A stretch of 64,000 nucleotides of DNA from Plasmodium coatneyi. Taxonomy: Eukaryota; Apicomplexa; Aconoidasida; Haemosporida; Plasmodiidae. The notes beneath the pieces were generated by a model, which ran no database searches, was not told where the DNA came from, and was given only the letters and a program-made list of their open reading frames with translations. Below are positions 1 through 10,899 of this stretch, piece after piece. The position numbers were made by a program, and so were the translations under genes. The DNA is taken from positions 1,612,001 through 1,676,000 of the forward strand of contig NC_033569.1 in assembly GCF_001680005.1 (NCBI RefSeq). The letters run 5' to 3'. Each line of letters opens with the position of its first letter. Positions within the stretch are counted from its first letter, which is position 1.

Positions 1-556
1 GAAAAGATTTTCAAAAGTGATCATTTTTTTATGTTACAGCAAGAATGATAATTTGCACAATCACTTCTACAGAAAACATTTTTACAGTGAAATATTTTAA
101 GATGAGTCACCTCTCACATTTCAAATGGTTCATTTTTTTTTTCTATATTTATGGGTTAAATTTTTTTTTCGACAAAATTCTCCTCGCATTTTTCTAGTTT
201 ACCCATTTTTGATATTTTACTTAAACTCACAAAAACGAAGTGATATTTTCACGAAATGTTCCTGCACTTTAATGGAGGGATACAACTAGGGACGCGATGA
301 AATACCTTGGCATAATTTTTCGGGACATGTTCAATTTTGTGCCATGTTGAGCGTGTAACGACCTGTTTAGTGAACGCAAAATTAGCTAAGATGAATCTCC
401 CACATGTATATACGCGTATGTACGCGTCTTCACTATGTTGATGACAATTGTTGGCATTCTGCGCGCTTGATAGGTGCCACTTATATTTATTCATTTTAAA
501 AAAATGCAACTCGACTTTGAAACAAAATTAGGATGAAAAAAAAATGACCATCATGT

Positions 557-640
557 TGTTTAGAGCTGTTCGTTTTCCGATCTGCGCAACATATCCGCTT
601 AACGCCCATCCACAGATCGGAAAACGAACAGGTCTAAACA
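557..640. repeat. 28-bp inverted repeat with 28-nt loop
   Basis: The arm at 557-584 and the arm at 613-640 are reverse complements over 28 bp with a single mismatch (the G of AG on the left against AC on the complemented right arm). The loop is 585-612. The stem core reads CTGTTCGTTTTCCGATCTG. It could be a structured RNA, a terminator-like hairpin or the scar of an insertion; I recognise no family. Confidence 0.85.
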
Positions 641-2124
641 TGTGCATACGCATAATGCTGCAAAGGGGAAGGAAGCGAAGTGGGCAACTGAGCAAAACAA
701 GCCGCATGTGCTCGCCTGCGCGGTGCACAGAAAATTGCTACACAAAAAAAATGCACATAAAAAAATATGCAGCTGCACAGTTGCTCGGTCGTACGCATGT
801 ACGCGTGTGTACATACGCATGCGTTGTAAAAATAGCGGAAGTCAAAATAAAACGCAAAGATGGAAAAAAAAAAATTATCGGCCGCAAAAACGAACTCCCG
901 AAATTGTAATGAAGCCGCTTATGGGACCGCTAAGAAGGAAACATAAAAATTAAAGAGAGCATATTACACATATGTTCAGCTAAAATTATCACACACATGG
1001 TTGGGAACACTGTTCAAAATGTAAACGAGTAAATCGTGGAAGAGAGCAATTACAGGTAAGTGCCAAAGCTGAGAATCCCGGCTGACCATTGTCCATACCA
1101 TTTGAGTGTAGCAGGAGAGGATAACAACGCAAAGCATACGTAGAGGGTCAAAAGGGATGTATAATTGTGCATCATGAGAGGAGGTAAAAATGACAGGTAA
1201 AAATTTGGGTGTACTAGCTACAGCAGAAAAAATGGAGCATTTTGATAAACGAAAATGTTTGGGAAAATAACGACACATAGTAGCTCAGTGTAATTATTTT
1301 GGAGTGTCAATTGGGAGTAATGAGCGAGCGGAAAAGACTGATGATTGAAGTGAGAGGAATAAGTAAAGGTTGAACGCCAGCGGAATGAGGGTAGGACAAA
1401 TTTTAACCAATAAATGGGGATGCCATTTTTGCACACGAAGTGAGGATACCAGTTCTGAGTACATAGAGAGGGTAATAATTCAATGTTATAACATGGGCGA
1501 AGTTTCGCTGGGAAGAGTTGCGTGTATTGGGGAGTGGAACAAGATTGAGGGGAGCACTGAGACTAGAAGATGCTTGCAAGAGTTGCATGCAACTGTTGAG
1601 CGGAACTGCTAAGTGTAAAATTCGTGTGCAAACGGTGAGCATAAAAATGAGAGCCAATGTAGAGCGCAAATAACTCAGGGGATAACTTGGATATCCACTT
1701 GGAAAGCAAAAGGGGGCACCCACGAGGGAATACAAGTTGAGAGTACAGCTAGGCGCACGAGCTAGTGGAACAGATAAACGTATTCTCCCAGGGCAGCCGT
1801 GGAGGAGAGGACTGGTGCGCTAAATTAACGTAACGGTAAGGGAAAAGATTGAGTGTAAAAGTAGGAGCAACAATTTGGTGCAACAAGGAGTGATGGATAA
1901 TGGGTAGCAGTTGAGGGTACCCATTTGCTGCACTAACTTCTGTCGCCACAATCACTATGTGGGGCTTCAAATTAAAGGCGCGCATAAACGTGGTTGCTCA
2001 TAGCCCATTGAACCACTCATCAGAGGATACCATTACAGGGACACTCGATAAACTACTCCATTTTGGTGAAGTTATTTGAAGTTGAATTTTTAGGAGATGC
2101 AAACATTTAATTACGACGTGAATT

Positions 2125-2149
2125 AAAAAAAAAAAAAAAAAAAAAAAAA
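2125..2149. repeat. Poly(A) tract, 25 nt
   Basis: This is an uninterrupted run of 25 A, typical of Plasmodium intergenic DNA. Confidence 0.9.
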
Positions 2150-2919
2150 TCAGTACTGGGGGTAACCACGTACACGCATAAGCATTTTTGAGCATCCACA
2201 ATAAGGAAGAAAGAACGTCCAATGCAATGTCTAGAAAACGAGACCAGCTATTTGCACAATTTTATCCTACATACCACACCTCACCAGATCATGCAACCCA
2301 TTCTATTTATGTTCACAAATGAATTATCATTCCGTGTTGGCACTTAAGAGAAGGGGTAGTTTTGTTTTTTTTTTTTTACCAAGGAGATGGCATTTTGGGG
2401 GAACTTCAATGCGCAGAGTTAAATATGTGACTTGCGGGTGGCAAGCGTGCGTGCAAATTTTCAGATCGCCGCAAAGTGCAACCCACAGAGCGCACGTACA
2501 TGTGAATGTATTCATGTGTATATATATATATGTATTTTTTTTTTTTCGTTTTTTTTTTTTGCACGCACTTTAGCATGCCCGCACCGTGAACATACCAACT
2601 GCGTAGGCGAAACAAACGGAGGATGAATAGGCTAGTTAGTGCTCATCACAACATTTGCGCTGTGTCGGTAATAGTGCCGGTACTGGTGTGCGGCTGCTCG
2701 TTTAATTTGCGATCATGCGCATGGGTGTCTGCATTTCTAGCGCGGAGAGAACGGTTACGGGGATTCTGTCCATTTCATCCGCAAGGTGACAGTCTTGTTG
2801 GTCAGTCCCTCCCTGAGAGGTTCTTCCTTGGGTGTTGCTCCTTTGGTTGTACTTCCCCGAGTGGTGCCTCATCAAGGGAACTAGTACATGCCCCACAAGA
2901 CATTCCCCTCTTGCACATG

Positions 2920-5900
2920 TCACATCATTTCCAACTTTACCTCTACCTCAGCCTTCACCGCATTTAGCGCGCTCCGTTCGCTTAAAGCGTGCTCTGCATT
3001 TCTTTCGTTTATGGCGTTTGTTCCATTGCCTTGCTGATGGTGCCCAACAGTGTCGATGTTCGGGTCGTCGGCATTACACTTAAGGATTCGGCACTTCTTG
3101 CTACTTCCTGTGTTGGTGCAAAGAGTGCGTTTGTTTCTACTTCGGAGGTTATGCCCATGGAGTGGTGCACTTGCATCATCGGAGAAGTTGTTTGTGCTGC
3201 ATGTAATGAGGGGAACACTCGAAGTAGTTGCTTCTGAATCCTTTTCCTGATCACATTGCTTGTTAGTTTCCTGTGCATCCATGTCCCCTACTTCATTGCT
3301 TCTTTGTTCTCCGTTCAACAAGTCGTCCTTCTCGGTTGTTTCCTTAGCAGCATCTTGATCCTCCTCCCCCCTGTCGCTTTCCCCTTTTGGTATCCAATTA
3401 TTGGCGTAGCAGAAATTTAGAAATTCCCTCTGGTAATTCAAATAAAGGATGCGTTCTTCTGGTGAGCTATTTCTCAACTTTGTAATGATAGCCATTTTCA
3501 AAGAATCTTCCTCTCCATATCTTTTGATATTATAGTTTTTACTTATTCGTTTCCCATTTTCCCACCATCTGCATCTCCATGAACAATTCCCCCCGTATGT
3601 GTCTTTCCACACGCTATGCATGGGATGAGAAGAATCCAGGGTACTCCTACCGTTGGGTCCCCTCTTTGGTAACAAACGAGTATTCTTAATAATTTCTTCA
3701 GCGATGACTTTTAGATCCCCTTCTTCCATAGTTAGGACCACTTCCTTCTGTATATTATATCTCTTTTTCACTATTTCTTTTTCCTGTACATATGTAAAAT
3801 CATTTGCATTTTTTCTTTTTCTTCCTCTTTTTTTCAGTTCTTTTTCCGATTTGATTTTTATTGTGTGGTCCATTTGTTCACCTTTGCATTGCTTGATGCA
3901 TCCGTCCTCTTTCTGTGTATCATTAACGCTGCATGTGGTAATTTCGCTCTTTATTCTGTTGACTCTATTTGGAGAATTGTCTCCGTCGTTAGTGCTGCGG
4001 CTATTTTCGGTCGTGCGCGTACTGCTGGTTGTGTTGGCCCTGCTTTCACTACCTATGTTTGTGATAATCGTGTTGCCCGTGCTAGTGTTGTTTACACTGC
4101 CCACGTTAGGCATACATACACTCCCCTTCTCGTCAGTAGGGTTTTCCGAGTTGACCTCTTCATCCGTGTCTTCATCCGATTCATTCGCCCCATCACTGTC
4201 ACTTTCGGTATATTCACAACTTAACCTGTCAACCTGTTCATCGGAGATGTTTTCTGCATCCTGGGTACTTCCATTTGTGTTCTCCGGCGTGCAACTTGGG
4301 ATCACTGATTGGTTTCCGTCCTCATCTGAGTGGGTGCTTACTCCATGTGCGTAACAATATAGGTAGTTGCTCAATAACTCAGAAAGGTAGCCATAGGAGT
4401 ATCCTTCTACTATGTTGCCATCCGTGTTGTTAATCCCACCAGGGGAGGTACCATTGTACTGTTCACTATTCATGCCGTCGAAATCAGTTTCATCTAAAAT
4501 TGCATCCTCATTTCCTCCATCGGCTGGCATGTCGGAATAAATGACACTGCTGTTATTGGCAATATGGCCTGTACAGTATAGGGAATCACTTACGTGCTCA
4601 CTGCCGTACATATTATTTTCGCATTCCAGCGGCCTGTCTGTGCTGTGGGGGACGCTTTCATTTGTGCGATCATCGAGGCTATCCCTTTCGCTGTCACTCC
4701 TACTGACGCTCCCATGGACACTTTCACTGTGACTACCATTGTCTTCGCTGTCGCCATTCCTCCCATCCGTGAGCTCCTCTTTGCTCTCTTCGTCCAAGTG
4801 AGCACACATCCCAGACATGTGCGAATGGGAGTAACTGTACTGTTCCATGTACTCCTCATAGTCTGCATAACTCAAAGAATTTCTTCCTTGCCATATATCG
4901 TTCGGGGAGTTCACTTCATTCACGCAGTTGTTCAAAAAATATTCCTCATTCAAGTAATTGTATTCCCCGTCGGTGTACATGCAATTCATATTTTCCAAAT
5001 GTGCATCCATTCCATTTAAGTGTTGCACAATATTTCCATCATCATGTGTGCACTCAGTTTTGTTTTGATAGCCACTTACGTCTCCGTTATTAGCGTCTCC
5101 CTTTTCATTTATTTCTATTTTGACGAAGATGCTACATTCATCTCTCATTCCTTCATTAATGTACATATCTCCTTCGCTCTTGCAGTGTGCGCAGTTCAGC
5201 GGGGTACAGGCGGTATCACTCTCCGCACCGTTTCCGTCCTCTTCCGCCTTCACGCGTGGCACACACATTTGACTACTTCCCAACTTTTGCAGCTTTATTC
5301 CGTCTTCACATTTTTCCATATTCTCCATTACACATGAACCAAAATATTTTTCCCCCCATGCATGTGTATTGACTTCCGCCCCGTCTTTACTTCCATTTCC
5401 TTCACCTATTTGAAAGGTATTGCTATCCCCTTCAAGAATGCACGCACCGTAGTGTTCTTCCTTCACAGCAATCGTATTGACCTTCTCTCTTTGGTTCACT
5501 CCAGTGGGGGATGCTCCACCATGGACGAGGGCACCATCATCGTTATTAAAACCAAGGCTATCACATTTTGTGGAAATACTTAAAAGGTTATATGTTTTAT
5601 TGTGAAGCGGACTGGTCTTTATGTCAAATGTGTTGTTACATTTGGAGCTAATGGGAACATTAGTGGGGCTGATATCATCTTCATTTGCCAGTTCGCTCTT
5701 TATTCTAAAAATGTTTGTGCCTTCAGAAGAATTGGTACCCTGTATTAAGTCCTTTAAAGCAATGCCATTTGTTACCCTACTCACATTTGTCTCAATCGTA
5801 TTGATCTTGTTAACGGAGAGGTTTCTCACCTCATCTGACGCAGCAAGGAAATAGTTGTCAAGGAAATAAAAAGGCTTCTCCAGGGTGTAGTCAATGTTGG

Positions 5901-8900
5901 CGTAACAATGGGGCAAGCATAGTTGGAAGGTCTCTCTAGAATGGTTCCAATTGACCCCGAAATTTTTATCATTTGGGAAGTGTTGGTAGTCCAGGGGGTG
6001 TTCATTTGTGTGGTTATAATACGTGTAGTAGTTTAAATCGTAGGGGTGTTGAGGATGGCTTGTATAACTAGGCCAACACGCATGATTGAAGGTAACTGCG
6101 TTCGCTAGTGTACCGGAATGACCCAACCTATGGGCATATCCGTACCAGTTCAAATTGTAAAAATTGTCTCTGGGATAACTACCACCGCCAGTGACGTGTG
6201 CAACACTTTCGGGAGCATTCACATTAACATAATTCCTGAAAAAATCGGCACAGTGCAAGTTAACCTGATTAGTTGCACCCAGACTACTTAAGTGCCAGTT
6301 ACTTACCATGTCCCCTCTGAACGAATGGGGAGAATGTGAGTACCCATGATCCACAGGGTAGCGTATTTTGTACACATGATGATTCGAAAAATAGGGTAAA
6401 TCAATTCTACTCCAATGACCGCATGCATCGTATTCTCTTTCACCATTTGGGCTGTAACTACACAGATTCTTCCTTTCCTTCCCACTATTCCACCTATCAC
6501 ATGCAGATATATTTTTTAAAATTTTGTTTGCGCTTCCTGGACGTGCCAATGTGTCGTCCCGATTGGTACATAAAGCAGCACAGCAGTTGCCTTTGTAGTC
6601 ATTCTCCAGAAAGCAAACTTCATAACGTATGTCACGGTTGATGATGCTATTTCCTCTGTCCGTACTTAAGTTCTCTACCCCCTGCTTGTTGTAATTATTT
6701 GTACCTTCTCTAGTACATTTTGTTCTGTAATAATTTAGTGAATTCGCTTCTCCAATTTTCCCGTTTGCATGCACACATTCGTCGTTCTTTGGAGTGGGGG
6801 TGTTGTGTGGGCTACTGACAGCTATCCTCTGCAGGTCGTCAGGTTGATCGTCAGGCTGATCGTCACTTTCATTACAACTTTCGTAATGACTTTGGACATC
6901 ACTCGAAGCCTTCCTTTTTACCTTCACCTCAATACCATTCGTATGCCCCCCTTTTCCATCTCCAGGAAGGTGTCCCCCCATATCACGCTCCTGATCGCTC
7001 ACTTGGACATTAGTGGCTTCTAATTCTCGTGCTGTGTTTTCCTTTGTTCTCCAATCATCATTGCCTTCGTTGTTCTTACTCTCGTGGGGCATTACCTCCC
7101 ATTTGCCAACTGCACCAGGACTGTAACTTTCCCCTTCGTTAAGGTTAACAACTGGATAGCTTGAACAATTATTTGCGGAAATATGGGGGTTACCATTCCA
7201 TGCAGCTCCGTGAATATACGGAACGGATTGATAACTAACATCAGGGATGACATCCGTCCCGTCTTCTGGATTCATTTGTTCCCTCCTAATGTGACCAATA
7301 ATGCTATTATTATTCCCTTCGATGAGGAAAAAGTTATTTTCTGGGATAACTCTTGTACTGTTTGTATTAGGGGTGCAATAGTATTCGCCTCTGACTGAAC
7401 ACCTGGAAAACAAATCTCTTTTATTGCTACCGTTTTGCTTGTATTGGTCCTTTAAGTTATATGAAGCATTTGATATTGCCATTTGGGGATCATTTTGGTA
7501 ATAACTGTAACCTTGTGTAATTAACGCTTGGGAGGAGGGGAAGTTATGGTACGTGCTGGTAACGCAGGAATTACCACCATAGTTTGGGAACACATCGGTG
7601 CAAAGGAAGTTATTCCCCTCCTGGGAGAATTCACAATTGTTGAACCCCAGGTTATGATAGAACAAGTTCGCGCCATTGAAATTGAATGTCCCATCGTAGC
7701 GTATCCCATTATAATAGCATACCTCGTTGGCCCCGAAACGTTGCAACGAATTGTCCCAACTGGGATAAAAATAATTGTCTGCACATTTCGGATCGAGCAC
7801 CCCGAAATGGCTCACACCTATCGGGTGGTTGTAAGGATAGCCTGAGCAATTCTCCACCGAAATACTCATGTACTCATTTGGCCACATACTTTTAATATAC
7901 GGGTATTGGTATGGACTAAAATTTTGTTGTGTCCAGAAATTGGAATAATTATCCCAACCGGGGTATGGGATGTAATAGTTGTTAATCGCTCCTACGCTGA
8001 ATGCTTCGTTATTAGCTTGTATCACGTCATTACCTGGAAGCACAAGTGCATTTTCGCCATGACCCCGTGATGGTGCACAATCCATTAGAATGGGCACGTT
8101 TGTGTTTGGACTAATCCGGGTTGTGTATGCAATAGCTCCTAGGGTGTCCATGTGTGTGTTTGGGACAATCAGGGGTGTGCTTGCACTACCACCTGGCATG
8201 AGCATATTTGCACTTACACTCGGATCTAACATGTGCGTGTGAGAACAAACTATCCGCCTATCATCGCGCAATCCACCCTGAATGAAATATAACATGTCCG
8301 TATGGTTCTTCAAGTCAAACTTGTTGCTTAGCGTATCTGTCAGATTGTCATTATTCGGGACATGAATTATACTACTCGTTCTTGCGCCCGTTGCTGTATT
8401 TCCTGCGATGTTCGCGATGGTGTGCAATTTTGAGGAGGTAGCCCCTTGGGTAAAGTACACGACAAGATCAGGCACTTCCATTTTTATTTTTCCCTTCATT
8501 CTGCAACTGCAACATTTGTTGTTATTAAGAATCGAATGAACATTAATTTTTCCCTTTGCATGTGCTTCCATGTTTGTAACCTTAGATGGAAGAGTTAACT
8601 CCTCTTTGTTCATATTTGACAAGAAACACGTATTCATATGAGCATTTTGTTTTTCTTGCTTTCCCAGCTCTTCTCTCTTCGATAGATTCGCTGCTTCCCA
8701 CGCGAAGGCCTCTACTTCTACAGGTACTTCAGGTACAGAATAGCATTGCTCCTTTTTTATAACCCAACGAGGGGGGTAATTCTCCAGGGGGTTACTACCT
8801 ACCCAGTTACTAGCCAACGGGTATATTTCCAAAGGGTAGCTTTCTACCGGGTATATGTCCACAGGGTAACTCTCCAATGGGTAGGCCTCAACAGGGTTAT

Positions 8901-10899
8901 CTTCCATCGCGTGACTCCTTACCGGGCAGTTCTCCACCGGGTTGCCCCCTACCGGGTAACCTGCCGTAGAGTACCCCTGCCATATGTCTGCCCTCAGAAT
9001 ATGTTCGTTTGAAATATCACCCGTTATGTGTTGCCCCTCATAGAAATTTTCTTCCCAAATTCTTCTTCCTAAAAGCCCTTCTATGGAAGATTCCACCTTT
9101 CCATAGTTGTTCCTATTCCATTGTGTCTCTTTCGACAGGGCAAGTTCGTTAGTACATGGATATGCCGTCTTATCCGTGCCAATTTTGTTCGCCATGTAGT
9201 AATTCTCTCCTTGAGTAGCAGCATTAAAATGATTAAGTGGAACAGCTAAATTGCTCTCGCACATATGTTCGTTCCTGGTTATCCCAATCTCCATCATTTG
9301 ATAATTCTCTGCATGCTCCTCTTTCATTTCCTGGTGAGGAATATATCCTTCGCTTTCACAAAGAGCTACATTTTTGTTCACATCGGTGGAGAGTACATTC
9401 CACTTATTCCAGCTATTAATCAGATTTTCCTCCTTAGGATGCTCTTTACAACCCCCTATTGATTCTGTATTTCTGCGCCATTTTGAAGGGGCTCCTATTT
9501 TATTAGATTCTAGTGCTTCTTCGATCGTGCTGCATGGGACGTATATTTGCTTCTCCTTCCCATAGTGTCCTTGCTCATCGTTCCTCCAAGGGTTATTCAA
9601 CTGATCATTGAAACCTTCAATGTACATGTGTTCTTTTGAGTTTTCGTTTGGACATATTTGTGTGTTCCATTTGCAATCCTTTTTTACATTCTTCCGTGCT
9701 GAAACGTTGCTTCCATTATTGGATGCAGTTCTTTTTCTTCTCCATCTTCCATCCTTGGGAGGATTATCCGAGGGACTCTTCTCTTGCATGCTAACTGGAA
9801 GCTCCAATTTGTTTTCCTTTCCATCATGCAGTGTGCTTTTTTCAACCAGATCATTATATGCATCTGTTTGTTCCTTTTCATCTATGAGGCCTCCATTTTT
9901 CCAGAAACATTCTCTTTTGCCTTTTTCTGGGTTATCATTTTCATATGTGCAATTGTACATTTCTTCTTTGTGCTCGTTCCCCTGCTTCTGTTCACTAAGC
10001 TGTGTATCTCCTTTGTTATTCAGGTCAGCGTTGTTGGAATTGTCAGCCTTGAAGTTTACCTCATCTTTTCCGTTTCGGTCCTCCATGCGGGGAAGCTCTG
10101 CCTCAGTTCCGGCAGTCGCATCAGCAGTCATATAATTCGTGCAACGCGCGTGCCCAATACAATCCACACAGCACTTAAAGGTAACCACATGTAGGTCATC
10201 GTTCCGATTTGCGCTGATGTTCCCACCATTAGTAGGGGAGTCAGTCCTATGGACATTGCGGAGAAACATGTTCTTCATAGCAGAATCTTCTGTGTTGGGG
10301 ATAGAAAACGTATCCTTCTTTGTGTCAAGTGCAGGTAGCCGTCTGAATCTGCCTTCATCAAAGCTCTTCATGCCGATTTCTTTCTTCCCTTGGCTGACAA
10401 CATCAAAGGATATGGAATTGTTCTTACTAAGATTTTTCCTTTGATATTTCTTTCCTGTTCTTTTATATATGGCTCTTGATTTGTTCGACACTTTTCTGCT
10501 CCTATTTAACATCGAATTCTGTCTGTTTCTCCTGGGAGAGTAACCATATAGTACTTCTTCGTTGGAATATCCACTTAAACTACGACACGGATACAAAGTT
10601 CTCTCTTCGCTGGACAGATCACTATTGCAAAGGATGCCTGAATTAAAGATGTCCGTAGTACTTCCTTGTGAAGTGCATACCGCATACAGATAGTTTCCAC
10701 TTTCGGCAGCTGCGCACGGGGTGAAATTTACCTTCTGCCCCGAATTATCAGTCAAACTTTCTCCACAGGATAGGTGCTCAGATTGGAAAGGTCCTATCAT
10801 TATAGTACCCAGGGGAGTCCTTCGCTCGGTGAGTTCGTTGTTCTGTGGCTGCATCAGCGGTGCTTCGACTGCTCCTATTTCTTCGATCGATTCGATCAC
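2920..10899 (-). CDS. AP2-G: AP2-G, ApiAP2 master regulator of sexual commitment
   Basis: This single open frame of 2659 codons has no intron. AP2-G is the nuclear ApiAP2 factor that switches asexual blood stages to gametocyte development. The sequence shows one AP2 DNA-binding domain close to the C-terminus, about residues 2425-2490. It has the Trp-rich strands (SVWKDTYGGNCSWRCRWWEN) and the following helix with YNIKRYGEEDSLKMAI. The rest is mostly disordered, acidic and Asn-rich. It includes a hexapeptide repeat at about residues 645-710, a DDQP repeat, and Ser/Asp/Glu-rich stretches before a basic patch (KKRGRKRKN). A C-terminal single AP2 domain in a giant protein, and the GRP94 - ApiAP2 - small ATP-binding protein - AP2-G order, match the P. 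falciparum chromosome 12 locus. The first Met was taken because the frame opens there. A 13-kb gene-free region lies upstream; in the genus this gene is silenced by HP1 heterochromatin and activates itself. Confidence 0.93.
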   Translation of the reverse strand: MIESIEEIGAVEAPLMQPQNNELTERRTPLGTIMIGPFQSEHLSCGESLTDNSGQKVNFTPCAAAESGNYLYAVCTSQGSTTDIFNSGILCNSDLSSEERTLYPCRSLSGYSNEEVLYGYSPRRNRQNSMLNRSRKVSNKSRAIYKRTGKKYQRKNLSKNNSISFDVVSQGKKEIGMKSFDEGRFRRLPALDTKKDTFSIPNTEDSAMKNMFLRNVHRTDSPTNGGNISANRNDDLHVVTFKCCVDCIGHARCTNYMTADATAGTEAELPRMEDRNGKDEVNFKADNSNNADLNNKGDTQLSEQKQGNEHKEEMYNCTYENDNPEKGKRECFWKNGGLIDEKEQTDAYNDLVEKSTLHDGKENKLELPVSMQEKSPSDNPPKDGRWRRKRTASNNGSNVSARKNVKKDCKWNTQICPNENSKEHMYIEGFNDQLNNPWRNDEQGHYGKEKQIYVPCSTIEEALESNKIGAPSKWRRNTESIGGCKEHPKEENLINSWNKWNVLSTDVNKNVALCESEGYIPHQEMKEEHAENYQMMEIGITRNEHMCESNLAVPLNHFNAATQGENYYMANKIGTDKTAYPCTNELALSKETQWNRNNYGKVESSIEGLLGRRIWEENFYEGQHITGDISNEHILRADIWQGYSTAGYPVGGNPVENCPVRSHAMEDNPVEAYPLESYPVDIYPVESYPLEIYPLASNWVGSNPLENYPPRWVIKKEQCYSVPEVPVEVEAFAWEAANLSKREELGKQEKQNAHMNTCFLSNMNKEELTLPSKVTNMEAHAKGKINVHSILNNNKCCSCRMKGKIKMEVPDLVVYFTQGATSSKLHTIANIAGNTATGARTSSIIHVPNNDNLTDTLSNKFDLKNHTDMLYFIQGGLRDDRRIVCSHTHMLDPSVSANMLMPGGSASTPLIVPNTHMDTLGAIAYTTRISPNTNVPILMDCAPSRGHGENALVLPGNDVIQANNEAFSVGAINNYYIPYPGWDNYSNFWTQQNFSPYQYPYIKSMWPNEYMSISVENCSGYPYNHPIGVSHFGVLDPKCADNYFYPSWDNSLQRFGANEVCYYNGIRYDGTFNFNGANLFYHNLGFNNCEFSQEGNNFLCTDVFPNYGGNSCVTSTYHNFPSSQALITQGYSYYQNDPQMAISNASYNLKDQYKQNGSNKRDLFSRCSVRGEYYCTPNTNSTRVIPENNFFLIEGNNNSIIGHIRREQMNPEDGTDVIPDVSYQSVPYIHGAAWNGNPHISANNCSSYPVVNLNEGESYSPGAVGKWEVMPHESKNNEGNDDWRTKENTARELEATNVQVSDQERDMGGHLPGDGKGGHTNGIEVKVKRKASSDVQSHYESCNESDDQPDDQPDDLQRIAVSSPHNTPTPKNDECVHANGKIGEANSLNYYRTKCTREGTNNYNKQGVENLSTDRGNSIINRDIRYEVCFLENDYKGNCCAALCTNRDDTLARPGSANKILKNISACDRWNSGKERKNLCSYSPNGEREYDACGHWSRIDLPYFSNHHVYKIRYPVDHGYSHSPHSFRGDMVSNWHLSSLGATNQVNLHCADFFRNYVNVNAPESVAHVTGGGSYPRDNFYNLNWYGYAHRLGHSGTLANAVTFNHACWPSYTSHPQHPYDLNYYTYYNHTNEHPLDYQHFPNDKNFGVNWNHSRETFQLCLPHCYANIDYTLEKPFYFLDNYFLAASDEVRNLSVNKINTIETNVSRVTNGIALKDLIQGTNSSEGTNIFRIKSELANEDDISPTNVPISSKCNNTFDIKTSPLHNKTYNLLSISTKCDSLGFNNDDGALVHGGASPTGVNQREKVNTIAVKEEHYGACILEGDSNTFQIGEGNGSKDGAEVNTHAWGEKYFGSCVMENMEKCEDGIKLQKLGSSQMCVPRVKAEEDGNGAESDTACTPLNCAHCKSEGDMYINEGMRDECSIFVKIEINEKGDANNGDVSGYQNKTECTHDDGNIVQHLNGMDAHLENMNCMYTDGEYNYLNEEYFLNNCVNEVNSPNDIWQGRNSLSYADYEEYMEQYSYSHSHMSGMCAHLDEESKEELTDGRNGDSEDNGSHSESVHGSVSRSDSERDSLDDRTNESVPHSTDRPLECENNMYGSEHVSDSLYCTGHIANNSSVIYSDMPADGGNEDAILDETDFDGMNSEQYNGTSPGGINNTDGNIVEGYSYGYLSELLSNYLYCYAHGVSTHSDEDGNQSVIPSCTPENTNGSTQDAENISDEQVDRLSCEYTESDSDGANESDEDTDEEVNSENPTDEKGSVCMPNVGSVNNTSTGNTIITNIGSESRANTTSSTRTTENSRSTNDGDNSPNRVNRIKSEITTCSVNDTQKEDGCIKQCKGEQMDHTIKIKSEKELKKRGRKRKNANDFTYVQEKEIVKKRYNIQKEVVLTMEEGDLKVIAEEIIKNTRLLPKRGPNGRSTLDSSHPMHSVWKDTYGGNCSWRCRWWENGKRISKNYNIKRYGEEDSLKMAIITKLRNSSPEERILYLNYQREFLNFCYANNWIPKGESDRGEEDQDAAKETTEKDDLLNGEQRSNEVGDMDAQETNKQCDQEKDSEATTSSVPLITCSTNNFSDDASAPLHGHNLRSRNKRTLCTNTGSSKKCRILKCNADDPNIDTVGHHQQGNGTNAINERNAEHALSERSALNAVKAEVEVKLEMM
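8776..8962 (-). repeat. Hexapeptide (18-bp) tandem repeat inside AP2-G
   Basis: The minus-strand translation shows about ten degenerate units of the form P-V/L-E-x-Y/N-(P), for example NPVEAYPLESYPVDIYPVES. The DNA shows the matching 18-bp period on the plus strand (GGGTA or GGGTT every 18 bases). It lies in the disordered N-terminal third, far from the DNA-binding domain. Its function is unknown. Confidence 0.85.

Larger units (their letters stand above)
1..2919. other. Intergenic region downstream of AP2-G
   Basis: No convincing coding region was found in this stretch, only short overlapping open frames without domain similarity. It is AT-rich at the left end, with poly(T) and poly(A) tracts including a run of 25 A at 2125-2149. 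It contains a near-perfect inverted repeat (557-640) and a purine-biased, less AT-rich segment (about 1030-1980). AP2-G ends at 2920 on the minus strand, so the right part should hold its 3' UTR. In P. falciparum I recall GAP45 on the far side of AP2-G, but no GAP45 sequence is visible here. Confidence 0.7.

Noticed and set aside
3653..4354. Long plus-strand open frame (233 codons) and other plus-strand frames between 2920 and 10899
   Set aside because: These are antisense shadows of the AP2-G coding frame; composition reflects complementing Ser/Asp/Glu-rich codons.
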